Assembly (NCBI GenBank): GCA_947176045.1
Contig: CAMWPF010000027.1
Span: forward strand, 1-10,493
From: an uncultured Treponema sp.
Lineage (GTDB): Bacteria > Spirochaetota > Spirochaetia > Treponematales > Treponemataceae
Length of the DNA stretch: 10,493 nucleotides
Reading direction: 5' to 3'
Made by a program: the position numbers and the translations under genes. Positions within the stretch are counted from its first letter, which is position 1; each line of letters opens with the position of its first letter. The notes beneath the pieces were generated by a model. The model made no database searches and was not told the DNA's origin. It saw nothing but the letters and a program-made list of their open reading frames with translations. Shown piece after piece: positions 1-5,189 of the stretch.

Positions 1-24
1 CTCCTCCTGTCGCTGCGGAAATAA
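1..24 (+). pseudogene. Probable tail of the NYN nuclease domain, ended by an in-frame TAA
   Basis: Frame +1 from base 1 reads LLLSLRK and then TAA at 22-24. It continues in the same frame as GKETLIICDV and on into the LOTUS gene at 37-663. In NYN-domain (LabA/DUF88, limkain-like) proteins the last part of the fold commonly reads like 'DFxPLvxxLRxxGKxVxxx' followed by a helix of the 'ASxxLxxAADxFIDL' kind. The seven residues here plus those after the stop match that pattern with exactly one codon replaced by TAA. I infer that these bases are the end of the N-terminal NYN portion, either truly interrupted or misread by one base (for example TAT, TAC or TTA to TAA). Only 24 bases are visible, so this rests on pattern memory. 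Confidence 0.45.
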
Positions 25-36
25 GGCAAGGAGACG

Positions 37-663
37 TTGATTATCTGCGACGTAACGCGGAACGCTTCGGAAGATCTGCTCAAGATGGCGGATGATTATT
101 TGGACTACCGCGAGATTGTCGCCGAAGACGAAAGCGATGATGACGATGACGACGAAGGAAAGTCCGGCGGCGCGAAGGCGGCGAAGAAGGCCGAGCCGAA
201 AATGTCCAAGCAGCAGGCGTTCGAGCTGTTCGAGGAGGCCGTGCGGATGCTCGGCAAGACGAAGAATCTTCCCGCGCCCATCAGCACCGTCAAGGTTCGG
301 ATGAAGCTTTTGAACGCGGCGTTTGACGAGCGGCGGCTCGGATTCCGCAACTGGAAGACGTTTGTCGGCACCGCCGTGAAGAAGACGCACGTGCGCTATG
401 CCGGAATCGACGAGGCGAACCTGACGCTTGACGGAACCGCCGCCGAGCGCAAGCCGGAAGTGTTCACGGCGCTCCTGACGATTCTGCCGCCTGCATCCGG
501 CGGGGAGGATTCCGGCTGGATCCGCTTCGACGAGGTCGCCCAAAAGTTCGACTATAGGAAGTTCGGCTACAAGAAATTCAAGAACCTTGCGCTTGACGCT
601 GAAACGCGCGACTTGATTGAAACGAAGAACAACGGCAACATCTGGCAGATGCGGCAGAAATAG
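37..663 (+). CDS. C-terminal part of a NYN-OST-HTH (LOTUS) RNA-associated protein, possibly a broken gene
   Basis: The open frame encodes 208 residues. Residues 1-30 resemble the end of a NYN (PIN-like RNase) domain (NASEDLLKMADDYLDYREI). Residues 31-56 are an acidic then Ala/Lys-rich linker with six consecutive Asp. Residues 57-125 look like an OST-HTH/LOTUS domain: a helix (AFELFEEAVRML), then PISTVKVRMKLLNAAFDERRLGF followed by NWKTFVGTA. Residues 139-206 look like a second, more diverged copy (GWIRFDEVAQKF, YRKFGYKKFKNL). LOTUS domains are known as RNA-binding modules, and bacterial NYN-OST-HTH proteins are thought to act on RNA; this protein's target is unknown. The start is doubtful. 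TTG at 37 has AAGGAG only 3 bases upstream, and ATG at 85 would cut through the NYN helix. The frame also continues upstream apart from one TAA, so the real gene may begin outside the window. It converges on queH with a 28-bp gap. Confidence 0.7.
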   Translation: MIICDVTRNASEDLLKMADDYLDYREIVAEDESDDDDDDEGKSGGAKAAKKAEPKMSKQQAFELFEEAVRMLGKTKNLPAPISTVKVRMKLLNAAFDERRLGFRNWKTFVGTAVKKTHVRYAGIDEANLTLDGTAAERKPEVFTALLTILPPASGGEDSGWIRFDEVAQKFDYRKFGYKKFKNLALDAETRDLIETKNNGNIWQMRQK

Positions 664-691
664 CGGCCTGCGGCGGGCGTCCGCGGGCGCG

Positions 692-1417
692 TCAGGATTC
701 TGCGGAGCGTCCGCGCTCCGCGCCTTCCTTTGAATAGACGCAGCCGCAGTACTGCTGGCGGTACAGTCCGTATTCCCGGCTCAAGGCGAGGCTCCGCTGG
801 AAGCCGCCGTTTTTCTTGAAGTCGGACGGAAGAAAGCGCGGCGCGCCGGGCGCAATGGTGGTGAGCGCGGCGCCGATGTCGTTGATTTTTTCGGCATCTT
901 TGAAAGGGCTGATGGAGAGCGTCGTCGTGAACCACTGGAATCCGTTTTCGGCGGCGTATTGGTACGCGCGGCGGAGGCGGAATTCGTAGCAGCGGCGGCA
1001 TCGTTCGCCTTTTTCCGGGTCGGCGGCGCGCTCCGGCGATTCGGCGGTGCCGACAGCATCGTAAAATTCCTGCGGATTGTACGGCGCGGACACGAGCCGG
1101 ACGCCGCCTTCAACGGCGGGCGCGAACCGCGGCAGGAAGCGCTCCAATTCCACGAGGCGGCGCGCGTATTCTTCCGGCGGATAGATGTTCGGATTGTAGT
1201 AAAGAATTGTGATTGCGAAATGCTCCGCAAGATATTCAATGACATAGGACGAACAGGGCGCGCAGCAGGCGTGCAGGAGCAGCGACGGCTTTTTTCGGGG
1301 CGTCGGCGCGGCGTCCTGTTCCTGCGTCCGGGCGTGCTGGAGCTGCCCGATGACGGCGTCCAGCTGCTTCTGATAGTTTTTCTTTTGCGCGCGCGGAACG
1401 CCGCGTTCCTGTTCCAT
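692..1417 (-). CDS. queH: Epoxyqueuosine reductase QueH
   Basis: QueH (DUF208/COG1636) reduces epoxyqueuosine to queuosine at the wobble position of GUN-anticodon tRNAs. It is the non-orthologous replacement for the cobalamin enzyme QueG. From ATG 1417 the protein has 241 residues. Visible family marks are the N-terminal NYQKQLD helix (14-20), LLLHACCAPCSSY (47-58; Cys 51, 52, 55), ILYYNPNIYPPEEY (71-84), the GERCRRCYEFRL segment (Cys 140 and 143) and YRQQYCGCVYS (Cys 224 and 226). These cysteines are the set expected to hold the iron-sulfur cluster and nearby metal. The open frame extends to GTG 1480, but that adds an Arg-rich stretch overlapping pheT that does not look like protein, so I chose ATG 1417. 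It lies 26 bp after the pheT stop and is probably co-transcribed with it. AAGGA sits only 2 bases before the ATG, an unusually short spacing. No other queuosine gene is in the window. Confidence 0.95.
   Translation of the reverse strand: MEQERGVPRAQKKNYQKQLDAVIGQLQHARTQEQDAAPTPRKKPSLLLHACCAPCSSYVIEYLAEHFAITILYYNPNIYPPEEYARRLVELERFLPRFAPAVEGGVRLVSAPYNPQEFYDAVGTAESPERAADPEKGERCRRCYEFRLRRAYQYAAENGFQWFTTTLSISPFKDAEKINDIGAALTTIAPGAPRFLPSDFKKNGGFQRSLALSREYGLYRQQYCGCVYSKEGAERGRSAES
702..721. terminator. GC-rich hairpin at the convergent NYN/queH ends
   Basis: Arms 702-709 (GCGGAGCG) and 714-721 (CGCTCCGC) form a perfect 8-bp stem with a 4-base loop. The hairpin lies inside the last codons of queH, just past the end of the + strand LOTUS gene. 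On the + strand it is followed by a pyrimidine-rich stretch (CCTTCCTTTG) rather than a true T-run, and on the - strand no T-run follows. It could act as a weak terminator for the + strand gene, or it may simply be coding sequence that happens to fold. Confidence 0.3.
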
Positions 1418-1443
1418 CGTCCTTCGTCCGAAGCCGGAGAAAG

Positions 1444-3177
1444 TCAGATTTCTTCCAAATCGATTTCTCCGGCGACGCACGGCACGGAAATCGACCAGTT
1501 TTCCAGAATCTGCGGATGCACTTCTCCGAAGACGCCGATTTTTTTGCCGCCCGCAAGGATTGCCGCCTGCCGTCCCGGAATGAACCGCGGGTCGTCGTTT
1601 TCCGCAACTTCATACGCGAGATCCAGAAAGTACAGGAGCGACGAAACGTCTCCGGCGGCCATGTTGAAGTTGGCGTTCGCGGCCGCTGTCAGAAAGCCGA
1701 GGTTCTGGCGCGTCCGGGTGCCGGTATTTTCCTCTTGGCACAAATAGGCGACTTTTCCGATTTCAAAAATCTTGTGCGGATACATCGCGCCGGCGGACTT
1801 GCTTTCCGCGCGCAGGAGCGACGAAATGATTTCCGGGCGGATGAACTGGTAGTTTTCGCTCATCGGATTTGCGATTTCGATGACGCCCGCCGCGTCGATG
1901 TTCATGTTTTCGATGTAGTCGCGGCGGCTTCCGACGTAGTTGAAAATCATTTCCTGATAGCCGAGACCGACCATCAGCGTCTTCGCCTTGCGGCTCAGCT
2001 CCGTAATCGGCAGGAGCCGTCCGATGGTGAAGTCCGACGGCTGTTCCGGCGCGAAATTCTCAAGTCCGGCGCCAATCATGACGTCTTCGATGATGTCGAC
2101 TTCATGCAGGAAGTCGTTCCGATACGGCGCGGGGCTTAGGACGAATTCCACGTCGTCCGTTCCATCGGCGGAAATGCTCCGCGTTTCGACCGTGCTGCCC
2201 ATCCGCAGGAGGGCGCCGCGCGCCTCGTCTTCGCTGAAATGCACGCCGAGGAGCTTGTTGATGCGGGAGAGCGTCGTCCGCGTCGTCGGCTGGAAGTAGA
2301 ACGGCGCGACGACGTCCTTTCCGAGGCCGGTTTCATACGGATGCCTCACCATGACCGGCTCGATTTCGTAGCCGCAGTCCGCAAAGTCGCAGGCGACGAT
2401 GTTCGCCGACAGCATCAGGTTTTCCATATTGTCGCCGGTCAGCTCCACCATCAGTCCGCTGTCGCCCACCTGCACGGCGCCGAGCGTCGCGCTGTTGATG
2501 ATCGGCGCCATCGACATGGCTTCGCCTTTTGCGTCGGAAAGGAGCGGAAATCGCTTCATGTCCTTGAGAATCCAGCCGTATTCCTTTCCCTTCGGATGGT
2601 CGCTCAGAATCTGGCGGCACGTCATCGGCTCCGTGCATTGCAGCGGCACAAAGCTGGTTTTGTCGGGATCGACGGCGTGGTAGCGCACCGGGAATTGAAT
2701 CTGGGCGGCGCGGTAGACGCCCATCGAAATGGACTTGCGCTTGCGCCCGAAATTCCACGCGAGCTTTTCCTGCGTCTGGATGATGTCGAGGAGCATCGGC
2801 TCGTCAATCGGCTTGCCGGAAATCACAAAGGCGACCATGTACGGACGGATGTCCTTGAGTTCGGGGTCGACGACTGCGATTCTTCCCTTGCAGTCCTTGA
2901 TGTTTCCCGGCCGCGACAAGAACCGGCTGTAATCGACAGTCTTTCCGCCGTCATGCAGGCGCAGCTGCCGCGCGACGCCGTTCGTCGACCACAAGTCCGG
3001 GCGGTTCGTGTCGTTCAGTTCGATTTTGATGACGCGCTTGTCCGCCGGAAGCGTTTCGTCCGGCTTTTCGTCAAGCTCCGCCTTCGCGCAGGTCAGTTTT
3101 TTTTCGAGCGTGCCGTAGTCGTATGTTTTTTCAAGAAGATTGAAGAACAGCGTTTCGTTCACTTCGATTTTTGGCAT
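1444..3177 (-). CDS. pheT: Phenylalanine--tRNA ligase beta subunit, archaeal/spirochaetal type
   Basis: This is the beta chain of the (alpha-beta)2 enzyme that charges tRNA-Phe. Its 577 residues compare with about 550-600 for the archaeal/spirochaetal form and about 800 for the usual bacterial form. Residues 1-75 hold the N-terminal domain ending in NDTNRPDLWSTNGVARQLRL. Residues about 110-275 are the B3/4 editing region, with PIINSATLGAV at 225-235. Residues about 297-376 are the B5 domain (TTLSRINKLLGV; APYRNDFLHEVDIIEDV). Residues about 390-577 are the catalytic-like domain (IANPMSENYQFIRPEI; HKIFEIGKV; EIDLEEI at the end). There is no N-terminal EMAP-like tRNA-binding domain and no C-terminal FDX domain, as expected for this type. 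The ATG is preceded by AGAGGA at a 5-base spacing and by a strong promoter. The partner gene pheS is not adjacent. queH follows directly. Confidence 0.97.
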   Translation of the reverse strand: MPKIEVNETLFFNLLEKTYDYGTLEKKLTCAKAELDEKPDETLPADKRVIKIELNDTNRPDLWSTNGVARQLRLHDGGKTVDYSRFLSRPGNIKDCKGRIAVVDPELKDIRPYMVAFVISGKPIDEPMLLDIIQTQEKLAWNFGRKRKSISMGVYRAAQIQFPVRYHAVDPDKTSFVPLQCTEPMTCRQILSDHPKGKEYGWILKDMKRFPLLSDAKGEAMSMAPIINSATLGAVQVGDSGLMVELTGDNMENLMLSANIVACDFADCGYEIEPVMVRHPYETGLGKDVVAPFYFQPTTRTTLSRINKLLGVHFSEDEARGALLRMGSTVETRSISADGTDDVEFVLSPAPYRNDFLHEVDIIEDVMIGAGLENFAPEQPSDFTIGRLLPITELSRKAKTLMVGLGYQEMIFNYVGSRRDYIENMNIDAAGVIEIANPMSENYQFIRPEIISSLLRAESKSAGAMYPHKIFEIGKVAYLCQEENTGTRTRQNLGFLTAAANANFNMAAGDVSSLLYFLDLAYEVAENDDPRFIPGRQAAILAGGKKIGVFGEVHPQILENWSISVPCVAGEIDLEEI

Positions 3178-3213
3178 TTTTTCCTCTGGAATCGATTTTC
3201 AATAGATTGTTCC

Positions 3214-3242
3214 ATTATAGTTCATTGCGGAGAATATTGCAA
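3214..3242 (-). promoter_or_regulatory. Sigma-70 promoter of pheT-queH
   Basis: Read on the minus strand, a -35 box TTGCAA (3242-3237; 4 of 6 consensus) is separated by 17 bp from a perfect -10 box TATAAT (3219-3214). Transcription should begin near 3207, giving a leader of about 30 bases with AGAGGA just before the pheT ATG. The leader is too short for a T-box or attenuator, so the unit is probably expressed constitutively from here. Confidence 0.75.
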
Positions 3243-3246
3243 TTCT

Positions 3247-3267
3247 GCGGACTGGCGGCGACTCCGC
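3247..3267 (-). terminator. Possible weak hairpin after the thioesterase gene
   Basis: Downstream of the thioesterase TAA (3274), GCGGA (3247-3251) can pair with TCCGC (3263-3267). The stem extends through one C-C mismatch to a T-A pair. The stem is short and no T-run follows on the minus strand, so it may or may not end the transcript before the pheT promoter, whose -35 box lies about 5 bp further on. Confidence 0.25.
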
Positions 3268-3273
3268 GGCGGG

Positions 3274-4008
3274 TTACGCGCCCGCGGCGAATGCAGCCTT
3301 CATTTCAAAGACGGTGCGCCCGCCTTCCGCGATGTTCACGAAGAACGCGCCGTCCTGCTGCGCCTTCAGAACGCGGAGCAGCTGCCCTTCCGTGCTTTCG
3401 CCGGTGTAGTGGACTTCGAGCAGCTCCGGCTCGCGGCCGCGCAGGAACGAATCGGGAAACGCGCTCAGGGCGAGCTTAATGTATTCGTTGTTGTTCATGT
3501 GTCCCGACATATCGATGTTCTGCGAGCGGACGGGCTGCGTGAATGCTTCTGAAAAATCCGCCTGCGGAACGGCGAAGCGCTCGAACGGCTCGGAGAATTC
3601 CGCGCCGGGAAATCCGTCCTTCGGATAGGGCAGCGACGCGAGCCGGACCGGGCGGTGCGTCTCCTTGTCGAGGACGCACGCCTCTTGATTCGCGAACAGG
3701 AAGGGGATTCCGTCCTTGCTGAGGACGGTGTTCACGTTCGTCTTGAAGCCTGCGTTGCTGACCGGGAACGTCCTCGCGGAAATCGTGTCGCGCCAGTTCG
3801 GGCGTCCGGCGAACCGGAACCGCGCCTTCGTGAACACCCAGAACACGTTCAAGTCGAGATAGCGCACGCCGTCGCAGCCAAGCATGTCGAAGCAGTCGGT
3901 GAGATTGTCCTGTACGAGCAGCGCCGCCTGCGCGATTCCCAATTTCACCGAACTGTCGATGAACGCCGATGAAATTTCGCGTTCTGATTCAAAAATCAAG
4001 CCAGCCAT
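3274..4008 (-). CDS. Acyl-ACP thioesterase (FatA/FatB-like)
   Basis: This enzyme hydrolyses acyl-acyl carrier protein to free fatty acid in the cytoplasm. The 244 residues fit the double hot-dog fold of the family. The first hot-dog (about 1-130) contains the 'ARFRFAGRPNWRDTISARTF' strand-turn region and a conserved-looking 'VFTKAR' stretch. The second (about 150-240) begins with PVRSQNIDMSGHMNNNEYIKLAL at 159-181, the counterpart of the plant FatA/FatB D-x-N-x-H-x-N-N catalytic loop. Asp166 and His170 are present, but the Asn expected at 168 is Ser. LLEVHYTGES (196-205) carries a Glu two strands later, matching the family's usual position for a catalytic acid. The ATG at 4008 is preceded by GGCAGGAG at a good distance. 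The gene diverges from the Nudix gene and is followed, 96 bp on, by pheT with its own promoter, so it is probably transcribed alone. The chain-length preference cannot be read from the sequence. Confidence 0.92.
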   Translation of the reverse strand: MAGLIFESEREISSAFIDSSVKLGIAQAALLVQDNLTDCFDMLGCDGVRYLDLNVFWVFTKARFRFAGRPNWRDTISARTFPVSNAGFKTNVNTVLSKDGIPFLFANQEACVLDKETHRPVRLASLPYPKDGFPGAEFSEPFERFAVPQADFSEAFTQPVRSQNIDMSGHMNNNEYIKLALSAFPDSFLRGREPELLEVHYTGESTEGQLLRVLKAQQDGAFFVNIAEGGRTVFEMKAAFAAGA

Positions 4009-4039
4009 TTCAAACTCCTGCCGCTAAACGGCAGCCTTC

Positions 4040-4068
4040 ATCATAAACCGAAACGATGAAAACTGCAA
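4040..4068 (-). promoter_or_regulatory. Candidate promoter of the thioesterase gene
   Basis: On the minus strand, TTGCAG (4068-4063) lies 17 bp before TATGAT (4045-4040; 5 of 6 consensus). The predicted start near 4033 gives a leader of about 25 bases with AGGAG before ATG 4008. The -35 box is poor beyond TTG, so confidence is moderate. Confidence 0.5.
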
Positions 4069-4080
4069 AGGCGCGCGGCT

Positions 4081-4108
4081 TTGCCAAGGGCGCGTTTTCT
4101 GATAGAAT
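4081..4108 (+). promoter_or_regulatory. Extended -10 promoter of the Nudix gene and secreted-protein gene
   Basis: TTGCCA (4081-4086; 5 of 6 consensus) is followed after 16 bp by TAGAAT (4103-4108; 5 of 6). A TGN extension lies directly before the -10 box (TGA at 4100-4102). The start would be near 4115, about 38 bases before ATG 4153. The -35 box is only 12 bp from the -35 box of the opposite promoter, so polymerases at the two sites may interfere with each other. Confidence 0.65.
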
Positions 4109-4152
4109 CGGCGTGAGGCGCGGCTGGCGCGGGCGCTGTGAGGATCGATGGA

Positions 4153-4590
4153 ATGAAGAACATACACGTGGCGGCCGCCGTCATCGTGCGCGCGGACGGA
4201 AACGGCGGAAGGCGCATTTTCGCGACGCAGCGCGGCTACGGCGAATTCAAGGGCTGGTGGGAATTTCCGGGCGGCAAAGTGGAAGCTGGAGAGACGGCTG
4301 AATCCGCCGTGGTGCGGGAAGTCCGCGAAGAGCTTGCAACGGAAATTTCCGTCGGGGAAAGGCTGCCGGCCGTCGAATACGATTATCCCGATTTTCATCT
4401 GACGATGGACTGCTTCATGTGTACGGTGAGGAGCGGAAGCCTGGAACTGCTGGAGCATGAGGATTCCCGATGGCTTTCCGCCGGAGAATTGGACGACGTC
4501 AAATGGCTTCCCGCCGACCGCGGCATCATGGCGCTGCTGCGGGAGAAGATTGCGCCAGTTCCGCCGGAATCGCGGCAGGAGGAAGCATGA
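4153..4590 (+). CDS. Nudix hydrolase, MutT-like (deoxy)nucleoside triphosphate pyrophosphohydrolase
   Basis: The 145-residue protein is a single Nudix domain, the usual size of MutT-type housecleaning enzymes that hydrolyse oxidised or non-canonical (d)NTPs to monophosphate and pyrophosphate. The Nudix box lies at residues 41-63: G41, then E47, then REVREE (55-60), carrying the metal-binding glutamates. The Gly of the final 'xGU' of the consensus is Ala62. The preceding GWWEFPGGK (34-42) and the later 'EHEDSRWLSAGELDDVKWLPADRGI' region (101-125) are typical of the MutT/NudG branch. ATG 4153 is chosen over GTG 4138 because GTGAGGA (4138-4144) then serves as ribosome-binding site at 8-base spacing, and because the shorter form starts just before the first beta strand. 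The stop overlaps the next start (ATGA), so the two are translationally coupled. The exact substrate (8-oxo-dGTP or another) is not decided by sequence. Confidence 0.93.
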   Translation: MKNIHVAAAVIVRADGNGGRRIFATQRGYGEFKGWWEFPGGKVEAGETAESAVVREVREELATEISVGERLPAVEYDYPDFHLTMDCFMCTVRSGSLELLEHEDSRWLSAGELDDVKWLPADRGIMALLREKIAPVPPESRQEEA

Positions 4591-5129
4591 ATGCGCCGGC
4601 CGCCTTCATCTGCCTGTTGCTGCTGTTCCCGGCGGGAGCCGGACGGCGCGTTTCGGCGCAGGAGCAGGCGCCGCTCCGCCACAATCCGTGGGAATTGATA
4701 CTCTACCGCCCGGAAGACGCGGACGGCATGAACGAAGTGCGGTGCTGGCTCAGAATTGAGGACGAAGATGGAAACGACGTAACGTACAGCGCCGCGAAGG
4801 CGACCTACGAATGGATTTCAATTCCCGGCGTCGTGAACCAGTACGAGCGGACGTATTATCTTTCCGGCGGAATGGCGATGCACCTTCTGCTGAAAGGCGG
4901 CGCATACACAATCAGCTTTTACACGCCCGCCGACAAGCAGTTCGGCGCGGATGTCCAGAACGGCGGGCAGTGGGAGTCGAACCGCTTTTCCTACGACACG
5001 CGGAATCCCGCCAAAGTGATTTTTGTCAGTCCGACGGCGGACGGGAATGGATTCTACAACGGCGGCTGGCACATCGACTATCGTGCGCCGCGGTTCTGGC
5101 GGTTCACCCAGCCGAAGCGGACTGACTGA
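4587..5129 (+). CDS. Secreted or periplasmic protein of unknown function
   Basis: I do not recognise the family. The 180-residue product begins with a signal peptide: a hydrophobic core FICLLLLFP (8-15), then a small-residue region and a likely signal peptidase I site VSA|Q at 24/25. There is no lipobox Cys at the cleavage region. The mature part (about 156 residues) is rich in Trp, Tyr and Asn, with NPWELILYRPEDADG (33-47), an acidic patch LRIEDEDGND (55-64), YEWISIPGVVNQYERTYYLSGG (74-95) and a C-terminal aromatic tail ending in RFWRFTQPKR. Alternating hydrophobic and polar stretches such as HLLLKGGAYTISFYTP suggest an all-beta, immunoglobulin- or carbohydrate-binding-like fold; that is inference. 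ATG 4587 overlaps the Nudix stop by ATGA and is preceded by AGGAGGAAGC. A longer in-frame start at 4470 would run inside the Nudix gene and put residues before the signal peptide, so it is rejected. A cytoplasmic Nudix enzyme coupled to an exported protein gives no clear functional hint. Confidence 0.87.
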   Translation: MNAPAAFICLLLLFPAGAGRRVSAQEQAPLRHNPWELILYRPEDADGMNEVRCWLRIEDEDGNDVTYSAAKATYEWISIPGVVNQYERTYYLSGGMAMHLLLKGGAYTISFYTPADKQFGADVQNGGQWESNRFSYDTRNPAKVIFVSPTADGNGFYNGGWHIDYRAPRFWRFTQPKRTD

Positions 5130-5148
5130 GCGGCCGGGCGGACAGTCG

Positions 5149-5183
5149 CGCTGATTTCGGACGCGCCGCATCCGAAATCAGCG
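5149..5183. terminator. Bidirectional hairpin between convergent genes
   Basis: Arms 5149-5161 (CGCTGATTTCGGA) and 5171-5183 (TCCGAAATCAGCG) are perfect inverted copies of 13 bases around a 9-base loop. The hairpin fills the 60-bp gap between the end of the secreted-protein gene (+) and the end of GH31 (-), where a shared terminator is expected. Neither side is followed by a T-run, so it is either a U-less terminator or a 3'-end-stabilising stem. Confidence 0.7.
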
Positions 5184-5189
5184 TACAGC

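Noticed and set aside
130..160. GAT/GAC-rich tract as a microsatellite repeat
   Set aside because: It is in frame and encodes an acidic linker with mixed GAT and GAC codons, so it is low-complexity protein rather than a repeat element.
1418..1480. GTG 1480 as the start of queH
   Set aside because: The added residues (MRRRRNRFGRN...) overlap the pheT end and do not resemble the QueH N-terminus.
959..1747. A 262-codon open frame opposite queH and pheT
   Set aside because: It spans two well-supported minus-strand genes and their junction, with no recognisable domain.
2239..3552. A 437-codon open frame on the + strand opposite pheT and the thioesterase end
   Set aside because: It is the mirror of G+C-rich codons in pheT, is rich in Arg, His and Val with no domain, and crosses the pheT promoter and intergenic gap.
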